Part shown: in pieces, positions 25,473 to 33,471 of the stretch
Position numbering within the stretch: the stretch's first letter is position 1
How the letters are laid out: each line of letters starts with the position of its first letter
Origin: an uncultured Chitinophagaceae bacterium
GTDB taxonomy: Bacteria > Bacteroidota > Bacteroidia > Chitinophagales > Chitinophagaceae
Assembly (NCBI GenBank): GCA_937919945.1
Contig: CALESY010000106.1
Coordinates: forward strand, 1-52,823
DNA: 52,823 bases
Direction: 5' to 3'
Made by a program: the position numbers and the translations under genes
Notes under the pieces: generated by a model
What the model was told of the DNA's origin: nothing
The model's input: only the letters and a program-made list of their open reading frames with translations
Database searches by the model: none

Positions 25473-25554
25473 CTTCTTAATAATTATTAAGAGCATAGGA
25501 GTAAACATAGGTAAACGGCAATTTGCGGCGGGTTTTTCAACTCGCCGCTTTTTT
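25473..25554 (+). ncRNA. Candidate small RNA of about 80 nt
   Basis: The spacer between DUF2911 and the convergent membrane-protein gene holds a compact unit: a near-consensus -7 element (25459-25466), an 18-base perfect palindrome (25475-25492), a short linker, and a terminator hairpin with T6 (25525-25554). There is no start codon-led frame of note. This is consistent with an independent small RNA, though it could also be the 3' UTR of the DUF2911 gene. Not matched to any known RNA family by eye. Confidence 0.3.
25525..25554 (+). terminator. Rho-independent terminator
   Basis: GCGGCG (25525-25530) pairs with CGCCGC (25543-25548), with additional GTT/AAC pairing inside, followed by six T residues. 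It is a strong plus-strand terminator 150 bases after the DUF2911 stop. It ends either that gene or a separate small RNA. Confidence 0.85.
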
Positions 25555-25577
25555 ATTCCATTATCTCACAATATGGT

Positions 25578-26678
25578 TCACCTCAGTAATTGTAATGGCA
25601 ATGGGTATGTCCACCATATACTGCTTTTACCACCTGTATAGTAGGCAGGATATGCAAAACATAGCAACAATGCATACCAAAGCAATCGGTCTATTTTGTT
25701 TTTATCGAAGTAGCGTTGCAGCACCAATAAACAAGTAAATACAGCAGGTAGCAGGTAAGCGACACTGCGTGTAATGTCTAGTACAGACAATCCGGCTAAT
25801 AGTACGATAGCGCAGGCAATAAAGAATACCAGTAATTGTAAAACTTGTTTTTGTATGTAGAGTAGTATAAAAGCGGCTATCAACAACAGCCACAAACCCT
25901 CTAATGCACTCCATGTACCAATGGGTATGTTGTTTATCTGGTTTAGTAACACGTCTAGCCCGGTACCATCAGTATCTGTTTTAAGTCCGTAAGCAGATGC
26001 TAGCCACAAGCGTATTATAAAATAAACTGCCCAAACAACGTATATGCTGATTGCATTTGAAGTAAAGAACCCTTTTATGCCGGTTTTATTAGATAATACA
26101 AAGAAATATACCCATATAAGCGACGATGCTATTAGTGCGCGTTCATCACACCACGCACCTGCAAACAACATGATAGCGCGTACAAGGTTATTGTTTATAT
26201 ATAGTGATGCCAGCAAAAAAAATATGGCTATACTATCGAATATAGTACCTCGCAGCTCTATAAAAGCGCACTTGCCCGCATAAATAAATGCTACACACAA
26301 ACCTGTTAAAAATGCTTGCTGCTTGTTTTGCAATATCTTATTGCTGATAGCTGATATCAGGTAAAAATTGGAGATACCGGCAATTGCAGAAAGTACTAAA
26401 ACGCCTGTTATATTAAGATGCAACAGCCTTACTATTAGCGGTACAAAAAATCTGAATGATAGTTTTGCGTCATGAGAACCATCACCGGCATTGCTGTTTA
26501 TAAAAGGCTGTGTTGCCTTCCTGAATAACTCAGTCCATTCCTCAGGGTTCAGACTCTCATAACTAGGGAATGCGAAAAATAAAGCAACACTTGTAAAAAG
26601 CAATGTTGCCTTCAATAGCCAAAACCTGCTTTGAGTGAGCTTATGCGATAAGTGTATCAGCCACGCATGTATTATCAT
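25578..26678 (-). CDS. Polytopic membrane protein of unknown function
   Basis: A 366-residue protein made up largely of hydrophobic helices, about nine to ten, with short loops. An early hydrophilic loop (about residues 40-75) holds YESLNPEEWTELFRKA and SNAGDGSHDAKLSFRFFVP. Similar layouts occur in EpsG-like and GT-C-like envelope proteins, but I see no diagnostic motif, so no family is assigned. It is divergent from the FkbM methyltransferase at 26784, which would fit a small cell-surface glycan locus. The ATG at 26678 is followed immediately by a hydrophilic then hydrophobic start. No signal of horizontal transfer is evident. Confidence 0.7.
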   Translation of the reverse strand: MIIHAWLIHLSHKLTQSRFWLLKATLLFTSVALFFAFPSYESLNPEEWTELFRKATQPFINSNAGDGSHDAKLSFRFFVPLIVRLLHLNITGVLVLSAIAGISNFYLISAISNKILQNKQQAFLTGLCVAFIYAGKCAFIELRGTIFDSIAIFFLLASLYINNNLVRAIMLFAGAWCDERALIASSLIWVYFFVLSNKTGIKGFFTSNAISIYVVWAVYFIIRLWLASAYGLKTDTDGTGLDVLLNQINNIPIGTWSALEGLWLLLIAAFILLYIQKQVLQLLVFFIACAIVLLAGLSVLDITRSVAYLLPAVFTCLLVLQRYFDKNKIDRLLWYALLLCFAYPAYYTGGKSSIWWTYPLPLQLLR

Positions 26679-26727
26679 GCCAATAAATATACTTATAATA
26701 TCGTCATTGTATTAGCATGAACTTCAC

Positions 26728-26758
26728 ATTGCATATTACTGTTTTAGTTCTACTTTTG
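26728..26758 (+). promoter_or_regulatory. Promoter of the FkbM methyltransferase gene
   Basis: TTG (26729-26731), 19 bases, then TACTTTTG (26751-26758), an exact Bacteroidota -33/-7 pair. The ATG at 26784 follows after 25 bases. Confidence 0.7.
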
Positions 26759-26783
26759 TGAGCCTTCGGGCCAGGTTGATTAC

Positions 26784-27497
26784 ATGAACAGAATAAAGCT
26801 GATAGAACAACTCATCCATTTCAATGAAATGGTCATCTTCTATCCCAAGCTACGCAATTTTTACAAACGAGAATTGGCTGGCAAGAAACCGGTAATACTG
26901 GACGTGGGTGCTAACAACGGGCAAACCATAGATTTCTTTTTGCGTGTTTGCGGCAGCGCCACAATTCATGCATTTGAACCTAATAAAAACTTATATCACA
27001 GACTCGTAAGCAGATATGCTCAGAACAAGAATATTCATATTCATAACTTAGGTGTAAGTAATACAACAGGCAAACTTGTTTTTAACGAGTCGGTAATGGA
27101 CACAACATCTACATTTGAAGAACTGAATATGGACTCTGCCTATCTGAAGAAAAAATCAAAAATATTGGGGGTAGCGCCTGAAGAAATTATTAAGGAATCT
27201 TATGAAGTAGAGGTAACGACATTACAACAGTTCATCAAATCAAAGGGCATTGAGAAGATTGATGTGTTGAAGATAGATACCGAAGGGCATGAGTATAAAT
27301 GTCTGCAAGGTTTGTTTGACGGCTTACCTAAATACAACGCTGGCATCATACAATTAGAGCAGCATCACGACGATATGTACGCTAATAAAATATCTGAAGA
27401 AGAAATTATGCAGATGCTAAGTGCGAATGGCTACAATGTATATAAGCGCATCAGGCATGGCTTTGGTGGCATTGATGAAGTAATGTACAAACAATAA
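26784..27497 (+). CDS. FkbM family methyltransferase
   Basis: A 237-residue SAM-dependent methyltransferase. Motif I is ILDVGANNGQTIDFF (about residues 37-51). The acidic residue following HAFEPN (about 65-70) is the second SAM contact. The FkbM signature VLKIDTEGHEYKCLQGL occurs at about 155-171, with IIQLEQHHDDMY after it. FkbM enzymes usually O-methylate sugars or antibiotic intermediates. Because it faces a polytopic membrane protein, a glycan substrate is plausible, but this is inference. It has a clear promoter and overlaps its terminator at the stop codon. Confidence 0.9.
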   Translation: MNRIKLIEQLIHFNEMVIFYPKLRNFYKRELAGKKPVILDVGANNGQTIDFFLRVCGSATIHAFEPNKNLYHRLVSRYAQNKNIHIHNLGVSNTTGKLVFNESVMDTTSTFEELNMDSAYLKKKSKILGVAPEEIIKESYEVEVTTLQQFIKSKGIEKIDVLKIDTEGHEYKCLQGLFDGLPKYNAGIIQLEQHHDDMYANKISEEEIMQMLSANGYNVYKRIRHGFGGIDEVMYKQ

Positions 27498-27527
27498 ATA
27501 AGGGCTGCCTCGCAGCCCTTATTTATT
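27493..27527. terminator. Bidirectional terminator between convergent genes
   Basis: A perfect 16-bp stem, AATAAATAAGGGCTGC (27493-27508) and its complement (27512-27527), around a 3-base loop. A/T-rich flanks give a U-tract on both strands. The stem overlaps the FkbM stop codon and serves the convergent lipoprotein gene as well. Confidence 0.9.
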
Positions 27528-27541
27528 CAATATACATAATA

Positions 27542-28381
27542 CTATTTTATCGGTTCATCAGCCGCCAGGTTGAATTCCCTTGTTACTTCAGTATTATCAC
27601 CTGCCGCTTTATTACCGTCTTTATCAACCAATGTGAGTGTGATGCTGGGCTTGCCAAGCGGTACATTCTTCAGCATATAGGGCTTCCATGTTTTCAGTAC
27701 AAAAGTGGTATCCACACCATTAGCTTTCAGTTGTGCCTTGATGTTGAGTGTGCTGTCGTTTAGTGTTCCATTCCATACATAGAAGTCGAGCAGCAGATTG
27801 TCTGTATTATTTTTGCCTATATAGTCACCCTTCGGCCTGCTGTAAAATACCATTGGCGTAGCAGGTGCTTCCAGTTTTTGCAGTTTACCTTTTTCATCTA
27901 CTTTAAAACGCATCATGGCAGATGCGCCTTTTGTTTTGATAGACTCGTGGTAAGAGCGTGCAAGGAATATCAGCAGGTAATGTTCGCTATTTTTGGGTAA
28001 TACCACACTGTGCTTGGGTTCGTAAAGTGCAGCATAGGGTTTGTTGTCAAGTATAAAGTGGATGTGTTGCCCCTTATCAGAATTATTACACATTTTGCCT
28101 GCCGCATCAGCCGTTTGGCTACCAAGTGTATAGTTTTTCACATCAAAGCTGAAATCTACTTTCACCGAGTCGGGACCTTGTTCTGTCGTTTTAATATTGC
28201 CAAAGCCAAGTTGTGCATCCGGGTATTCGGGAGATGCCGAAAAGTCTGTCAGCTCTACATTTGCTACAGCAACAGCAGTATCGTTTGTTGGTATTTCTTC
28301 ACCCTTATTATCCCCCCCGCAAGCGGCTAAGCATAGTGCTGTGCCTGCAAGTATGGGCATTAATCCTTTTATATATGACAT
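27542..28381 (-). CDS. Putative lipoprotein
   Basis: A 279-residue predicted lipoprotein from the ATG at 28381 (the frame opens six codons earlier). The signal ends in LAAC with Cys21 the lipidated residue, then GGDNKGEE and a short acidic linker. The body is soluble and beta-rich, with DKGQHIHFILDNKPYAALYE, YLLIFLARSYHESIKTKG and WKPYMLKNVPLGKPSITLTLVDKDGNKA. It resembles Bacteroidota hypothetical proteins with an HIHF motif, possibly related to DUF4399, but I cannot confirm that. It has its own TAGTTTTG -7 element 16 bases upstream and shares a divergent promoter region with the DUF58 operon. Confidence 0.75.
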   Translation of the reverse strand: MSYIKGLMPILAGTALCLAACGGDNKGEEIPTNDTAVAVANVELTDFSASPEYPDAQLGFGNIKTTEQGPDSVKVDFSFDVKNYTLGSQTADAAGKMCNNSDKGQHIHFILDNKPYAALYEPKHSVVLPKNSEHYLLIFLARSYHESIKTKGASAMMRFKVDEKGKLQKLEAPATPMVFYSRPKGDYIGKNNTDNLLLDFYVWNGTLNDSTLNIKAQLKANGVDTTFVLKTWKPYMLKNVPLGKPSITLTLVDKDGNKAAGDNTEVTREFNLAADEPIK

Positions 28382-28396
28382 GATTTGAATTTTTAT

Positions 28397-28404
28397 CAAA
28401 ACTA
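28397..28404 (-). promoter_or_regulatory. -7 element of the lipoprotein gene
   Basis: The minus strand reads TAGTTTTG, an exact TAnnTTTG, ending 15 bases before the ATG at 28381. No good -33 element is seen at the correct distance. Confidence 0.45.
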
Positions 28405-28433
28405 AGGGCTATTTTTTAGAAAAATTTTAAGTA

Positions 28434-28460
28434 TTTGATATTTCTGAACGATTAGATTTG
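28434..28460 (+). promoter_or_regulatory. Promoter of the DUF58-bat operon
   Basis: TTTG (28434-28437), 15 bases, then TAGATTTG (28453-28460), an exact -7 element. The spacing is shorter than the usual 17-23. The -7 overlaps the TTG that opens the frame, so translation must begin downstream, at the ATG at 28488. Confidence 0.5.
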
Positions 28461-28487
28461 TCCTCTGAAAAATCAGTACCTGAACGT

Positions 28488-29357
28488 ATGCTTACCACCG
28501 CCGAAATATTGAAGCGTGTAAGGCAGATAGAGATAAAAACCCGTGGGTTAAGTAACCACATATTTGCGGGAGAATATCACTCTGCTTTTAAAGGGCGTGG
28601 TATGTCTTTCAGTGAGGTGCGAGAATATACCCCCGGCGATGATGTAAAGTTTATAGACTGGAATGTAACGGCTCGTTTCTCACATCCGTTCGTAAAAGTG
28701 TTTGAAGAAGAGCGTGAACTGATTGTAATGCTGTTGGTTGACGTAAGTGGTAGCTCGTTATTCGGCAGCAGCAAACGCCTGAAGCGTGAACTAGTTACAG
28801 AGGTTAGCGCAGTACTTTCTTTCTCTGCTGCTACCAACAATGATAAAGTAGGTGTTATTTTCTTCAGCGATAAAATAGAAAAGTTCATACCCCCAAAAAA
28901 AGGACGTAGCCATATACTACGCATCATCAGGGAGTTGATAGCTCTAGAACCTGAAAAGAAAGCAGGTACAGACATCAGAGTAGCGTTGGAATACCTGAAT
29001 CAGGTACAGAAAAAGAAAAGCATCACTTTCCTGATGAGTGACTTCATCAGCAAACCATATGAACAGGCTCTGCAACTGGCTGCCCGCAAGCACGATTTGG
29101 TAGGCATACAAATACATGACAGGCAAGACCGTGAAATGCCACAGGCGGGATTGGTGCAGCTAATGGATGCCGAAAGCGGCTTACTGCAATGGGTAGATAC
29201 CGACGATAAAAGCATCCGTGCGCAATATGCCAATAGCTTCGACCAGCATCAGAAATATTGCATACAGGCTTTCAGGAAAAGCGGTGCGCAACTGATGGAT
29301 ATCCGTACAGATGCTGATTATGTAAAAGAGCTGCAAACATTCTTCAAAGCAAGATAG
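28488..29357 (+). CDS. DUF58 domain-containing protein of the Bat cluster
   Basis: A 289-residue cytosolic protein of the DUF58 family, which normally stands beside MoxR ATPases and VWA proteins. The hallmark SFSEVREYTPGDDVKFIDWN is at about residues 40-60 from this start. A MIDAS-like acidic/Ser segment, LLVDVSGSS, occurs near residue 85, followed by an SDKIEKFIPPKKG region and the conserved ITFLMSDFISKP. The frame is open from a TTG at 28458, but that codon sits in the promoter, so the ATG at 28488 is preferred. The next gene starts 3 bases after the stop. A moxR gene, the usual partner, is not adjacent here. Confidence 0.9.
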   Translation: MLTTAEILKRVRQIEIKTRGLSNHIFAGEYHSAFKGRGMSFSEVREYTPGDDVKFIDWNVTARFSHPFVKVFEEERELIVMLLVDVSGSSLFGSSKRLKRELVTEVSAVLSFSAATNNDKVGVIFFSDKIEKFIPPKKGRSHILRIIRELIALEPEKKAGTDIRVALEYLNQVQKKKSITFLMSDFISKPYEQALQLAARKHDLVGIQIHDRQDREMPQAGLVQLMDAESGLLQWVDTDDKSIRAQYANSFDQHQKYCIQAFRKSGAQLMDIRTDADYVKELQTFFKAR

Positions 29358-29360
29358 TAC

Positions 29361-30323
29361 ATGAAGAAAAATATACTTACATATCATGTATTGTTACTAT
29401 TGCTCTTAGCATGTAGTGCAGCCATTGCTCAAGACGAAAAAGTAGGTGCGCGTATTGATGCCGCGCAAATAACAGTCGGTGATCAGGCAAGACTCTTTGT
29501 AGAAGCAAGGCACAACCCAGCAACAAGCAAGCTGCAATGGGCAGTAATCCCAGACACCTTCAACGGGTTGGAAATAGTAGAAAAAGGCAAGATAGACACG
29601 ATTAAAAATGGCAGCGTTGTAACTTACAAACAACGCCTGCTCATTACCGGTTTCGACTCGGGAATGCACACCGTACCGCCATTCATATTTACAATACTAC
29701 CAGCAAGTGGCACACCACTTACACTGCAAACGGATTCTTTCCCTATGCTGGTACAAACGGTAGCAGTAGATACTACCAAAGGCTTTAAAGACATAAAGGG
29801 CATCATGCAGGTAAAATCTACATGGTTAGATTATTTGGGTTATATCATTGGTGGCATCATACTTATTGTCTTAATAGTTGTAGTGGTTATTTACTTCCTT
29901 CGCAACAAGAAGACGGCTATGCCTGTTGTTGTGCCGCAAGCCCCTAAAGAAACACCCAATGAAAAAGCCATACGCCTGCTGAATGCATTAGAGCAACAAC
30001 AGCTTTGGCAAAACAATCAACCCAAAGAGTACCATACACAACTGGTAGATACATTAAGAGTGTATATAGAAGAGCGTTTCGGTGTAAATGTAATGGAATT
30101 GACATCGGACGAGATACTGCAAAAAGTAGCTTTGAATAAGGAGATGACAGCCCACAGAATGTTGTTGTCCAACATCTTCTATATAGCAGACCTTGCCAAA
30201 TTTGCCAAAGCACAACCTACACCACAAGAGCATATGTCTGCTATGGACTATGCTAAACAATTTGTTGAAGCTACCAAACCCGTAGTAGTTGTTGAACCTC
30301 AAAACCCAACTGCCACATCATGA
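29361..30323 (+). CDS. BatD/oxygen-tolerance-like membrane protein
   Basis: A 320-residue protein with a signal peptide (about residues 1-24), a beta-rich periplasmic domain (about 25-150) of the kind found in BatD/oxygen-tolerance proteins, a single membrane helix at about 155-183, and a cytosolic helical tail with NEKAIRLLNALEQQQLW and YHTQLVDTLRVYIEERFG, the pattern of DUF4381-like tails. It lies 3 bases after the DUF58 gene and overlaps batA by 4 bases (ATGA), so it is translationally coupled. In Bacteroidota this gene sits between DUF58 and batA. The exact role of the Bat complex is unsettled; aerotolerance was reported in Bacteroides. Confidence 0.82.
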   Translation: MKKNILTYHVLLLLLLACSAAIAQDEKVGARIDAAQITVGDQARLFVEARHNPATSKLQWAVIPDTFNGLEIVEKGKIDTIKNGSVVTYKQRLLITGFDSGMHTVPPFIFTILPASGTPLTLQTDSFPMLVQTVAVDTTKGFKDIKGIMQVKSTWLDYLGYIIGGIILIVLIVVVVIYFLRNKKTAMPVVVPQAPKETPNEKAIRLLNALEQQQLWQNNQPKEYHTQLVDTLRVYIEERFGVNVMELTSDEILQKVALNKEMTAHRMLLSNIFYIADLAKFAKAQPTPQEHMSAMDYAKQFVEATKPVVVVEPQNPTATS

Positions 30324-31330
30324 GTGCGTTACTGGATTTTAAACACCTGAGTTTCGCTCACCCGATGTTCTTCGGGCTATTGCTGCTGATACCTTTTATT
30401 ATTTGGTGGCAGCAACGTAGCAAGGTAAAAGATAACCCTGCCATCCGCATGACGTCGTTGTCGGGTATTGCCCGGGTAAAGCCTACTTGGCGCGTGCGTA
30501 TTCGCCCCTTACTTTTTGCACTACGCATCCTTGCATTGGTGGCATTGACCATTGCATTGGCACGTCCGCAATCCAGTAACACAACCGAGAATATAGATAG
30601 CGAGGGAGTTGATATTGTACTGTCCATAGACGTATCAGGCAGTATGTTGGCTGAAGACTTGCAACCCAACCGTATAGAAGCTGCCAAGAAAGTAGCACTC
30701 GACTTCGTAAGCCGCCGCCCTACAGACAGATTAGGCTTGGTTATCTTCTCCGGAGAGAGCTTTACACAATGCCCCATTACTATAGACCACAACGTACTGA
30801 AAGAACAACTAAGCAATATAAAAAGCGGTATGCTGCAAGATGGTACCGCCATAGGTATGGGGCTTGCCACAGGGGTTGACAGACTGCGCTATGCCAAAGG
30901 CAAAAGCCGTGTGCTGATACTGCTGACAGATGGTGTAAACAACACAGGGCTGATAGACCCAAGCACAGCATTGGAAATAGCCAAGAGCTACAAAGTGAGG
31001 GTATATACCATAGGCGTAGGTAGCATGGGGCAAGCACCTTACCCTGTGCAGACACCTTTTGGCATACAGAAACAGATGATGCCTGTGCAGATAGACGAAC
31101 CACTGATGCGCAAGATAGCCAACGAAACAGGAGGTAAGTATTATCGTGCTACCAACAATGCTTCTTTAGCATCTATATATAAAGACATAGATAAACTGGA
31201 GAAAACCAAAATTGAAATAAGCAGCTACAGACATTATACGGAGTTGTTCTTTCCTTTTGCACTCATAGCAATCATTGCATTGTTATTGGAAGCGGTGTTG
31301 CGATATACAGTGTTCAGGAGTGTTACTTAA
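30320..31330 (+). CDS. batA: BatA-like von Willebrand factor A protein
   Basis: A 336-residue inner-membrane protein with two N-terminal membrane segments (about 14-32 and 60-78), a VWA domain at about residues 90-290 and a C-terminal helix at about 308-328. The metal-ion-dependent adhesion site is intact: DVSGSM near 100, plus the downstream Thr/Asp ligands (DGTAIG and LLTDGVNNTG). It starts within the stop codon overlap of the upstream gene. Its final 8 bases overlap the convergent uvrB. Bat clusters generally continue with batB, batC and batD; here the cluster ends at batA. Confidence 0.9.
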   Translation: MSALLDFKHLSFAHPMFFGLLLLIPFIIWWQQRSKVKDNPAIRMTSLSGIARVKPTWRVRIRPLLFALRILALVALTIALARPQSSNTTENIDSEGVDIVLSIDVSGSMLAEDLQPNRIEAAKKVALDFVSRRPTDRLGLVIFSGESFTQCPITIDHNVLKEQLSNIKSGMLQDGTAIGMGLATGVDRLRYAKGKSRVLILLTDGVNNTGLIDPSTALEIAKSYKVRVYTIGVGSMGQAPYPVQTPFGIQKQMMPVQIDEPLMRKIANETGGKYYRATNNASLASIYKDIDKLEKTKIEISSYRHYTELFFPFALIAIIALLLEAVLRYTVFRSVT

Positions 31331-33350
31331 GTGCTTCCTTCTCTTTTTGCAACTGAAACATCTTATCTCTCAATCTGGCAGCTTCCATAAAGTCGAGATC
31401 TTTGGCAGCTTTCTCCATGTCTTTTTTTGTCTTAGCTATCAGTTTATCAAGCTGCGCAGCTGTTTTGTATTCTACTTCATCCTCGGCTGCTATGGTAGCT
31501 AACTCTTCGTGTATGGCATACTGATTATTTTCATTATAACCCTTTATTTCCAGTACTGATGTTTGCTTAAATACTTCTTCTTTTGATTTAATGACGGTAC
31601 GTGGTGTAATGCCGTGTTGCAGGTTGTAGGCAATCTGTTTATCCCTTCTTCGGGTGGTTTCATCTATCGTCTTCTGCATACTCTCGGTTATCTTATCAGC
31701 GTAGAAGATAACAAACCCATCAGCATTGCGTGCCGCACGCCCCGCCATCTGCGTCAGCGAGCGTACATTGCGGAGGAAGCCCTCTTTATCAGCGTCCAGT
31801 ATAGCCATCAGCGATACTTCGGGCAAGTCCAATCCTTCGCGTAATAAATTCACACCTACCAGCACATCTATATTTCCCAATCGCAAATCGCGTAGTATCT
31901 CTACACGCTCCAGTGTGTCCACCTCGCTGTGTATGTAGCGGCTGTTGATGTTGATGCGTTTCAGGTATTTATCCATTTCCTCGGCCATACGCTTGGTAAG
32001 GGTGGTTACCAATACACGGTCTCCTTTTTTGATGCGTTTGTCTATCTCATCCAGCAGGTCATCTATCTGGTTGATGCTGGGGCGTATTTCTATCGGTGGG
32101 TCAAGTAGTCCCGTTGGGCGCACCACCTGTTCTACTACCACACCACCTGTTCGCTCCAGTTCGTAGTCGCCGGGGGTAGCACTTACAAACACTACCTGAT
32201 TCAGCAGGCTTTCAAACTCATGAAAATTCAGCGGGCGGTTATCGAGCGCACTGGGTAGGCGAAAGCCGAAATCCACAAGATTCAGCTTACGGCTACGGTC
32301 GCCACCATACATCCCGCTTATCTGTGGTATGGTAACATGGCTTTCGTCTATCACCATCAGAAAATCGTCAGGAAAATAATCGAGCAAACAGAATGGGCGT
32401 GTGCCCGGTTTACGACGGTCGAGAAAGCGTGAGTAGTTTTCAATACCACTACAATAGCCAAGTTCCTGAATCATTTCCAAATCGTAGTTCACACGCTCTT
32501 TAATGCGTTGCGCTTCTATATGCTTACCGATGCTTTTAAAATATTCATGCTGGCGGTGCATCTCATCTTGTATCTCGTGGATGATTTGTGTGAGCTGGTC
32601 TTTGGGAGCAACATACAGGTTGGCAGGAAAGATGGCAGCATTCTGCATCGTACCTATGCGCTTGCCTGTATCTGTTTCAAAGCTTTCTATTTCTTCTACT
32701 TCATCGCCAAAGAAAGTGATACGATAACCATAATCAACATATGGCAGGTTGATGTCAACCGTATCGCCCTGTACGCGGAATGTACCCCTGCCAAACTCGC
32801 CCTGACTGCGCATGTACAATGCATTCACCAAGCGATGCAAGAACTGATTGCGTCCCATATTATCGCCCTTATTGAAACGAATAATACCTGCAGCATAGTC
32901 GGTAGGGTTTCCCATACCGTATATACAACTTACCGATGCTACTACAATAATATCTCTACGCCCGCTTAACAGGCTGCTTGTCGCCCTCAGTCGTAGCTTT
33001 TCCAATTCCTCATTGATGCTCAGGTCTTTTTCTATATAAGTATCAGATGTGGGTATGTATGCTTCTGGTTGGTAGTAGTCGTAATAACTGACGAAATACT
33101 CCACCGCATTATCAGGGAAGAACTGCCTGAACTCGCCATACAACTGTGCTACGAGTGTTTTGTTATGGGTTAGCACCAATGTAGGCTTCTGCACTTCCTG
33201 TACCACATTGGCCATGGTAAAGGTTTTACCGCTGCCTGTAACCCCCAACAACGTCTGAAACTTTTCGCCCTCACGGATGCCCTTTACCAATTCGGCAATG
33301 GCTGTAGGTTGGTCGCCGGCTGGCTGATATGGACGATTGATGCTGAACAT
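31323..33350 (-). CDS. uvrB: UvrABC nucleotide excision repair subunit B
   Basis: UvrB (675 residues) receives damaged DNA from UvrA and loads UvrC. Walker A is LLGVTGSGKTFTMA (about 36-49). The damage-probing beta-hairpin is in YYDYYQPEAYIPTSDTYIEKD (about 90-110), and DESHVTIPQ is the helicase Walker B region. Motifs such as ATPGDYELE and QMAGRAARN complete the helicase core. A C-terminal UVR domain (LIAKTKKDMEKAAKDLDFMEAARLRD) is present. The length is normal. The ATG at 33350 is preceded by a TTCAAAA repeat. Its 3' end overlaps the 3' end of batA by 8 bases on the opposite strand. Confidence 0.97.
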   Translation of the reverse strand: MFSINRPYQPAGDQPTAIAELVKGIREGEKFQTLLGVTGSGKTFTMANVVQEVQKPTLVLTHNKTLVAQLYGEFRQFFPDNAVEYFVSYYDYYQPEAYIPTSDTYIEKDLSINEELEKLRLRATSSLLSGRRDIIVVASVSCIYGMGNPTDYAAGIIRFNKGDNMGRNQFLHRLVNALYMRSQGEFGRGTFRVQGDTVDINLPYVDYGYRITFFGDEVEEIESFETDTGKRIGTMQNAAIFPANLYVAPKDQLTQIIHEIQDEMHRQHEYFKSIGKHIEAQRIKERVNYDLEMIQELGYCSGIENYSRFLDRRKPGTRPFCLLDYFPDDFLMVIDESHVTIPQISGMYGGDRSRKLNLVDFGFRLPSALDNRPLNFHEFESLLNQVVFVSATPGDYELERTGGVVVEQVVRPTGLLDPPIEIRPSINQIDDLLDEIDKRIKKGDRVLVTTLTKRMAEEMDKYLKRININSRYIHSEVDTLERVEILRDLRLGNIDVLVGVNLLREGLDLPEVSLMAILDADKEGFLRNVRSLTQMAGRAARNADGFVIFYADKITESMQKTIDETTRRRDKQIAYNLQHGITPRTVIKSKEEVFKQTSVLEIKGYNENNQYAIHEELATIAAEDEVEYKTAAQLDKLIAKTKKDMEKAAKDLDFMEAARLRDKMFQLQKEKEALK

Positions 33351-33352
33351 TT

Positions 33353-33432
33353 GTATTAATTCAAAAGGGAAAATTCAAAAACTAAAATTACGTATTCATG
33401 CTACACATATTGCCATTTGAATTTTGAATTAT
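33353..33432. repeat. TTCAAAA repeat, copy 3, with a facing inverted copy
   Basis: TTAATTCAAAAGGGAAAATTC followed by AAAAACT (33356-33383) resembles the actC-actD and actD-actE spacers. About 30 bases further the complementary motif TTTGAATTTTGAATT (33414-33428) occurs in reverse orientation, so the pair could form a long hairpin upstream of uvrB. It may be a degenerate mobile or recombination-derived element. Confidence 0.5.
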
Positions 33433-33471
33433 CATATTTGTTGATAGTTTTTGATAGTGATGGTACAGTTT

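Noticed and set aside
28458..28487. TTG start for the DUF58 gene
   Set aside because: The TTG overlaps the TAGATTTG -7 promoter element, so the transcript would not contain it.
33353..33471. Prophage attachment site near the terminase-like gene
   Set aside because: No integrase, tRNA or duplicated core sequence is visible nearby.
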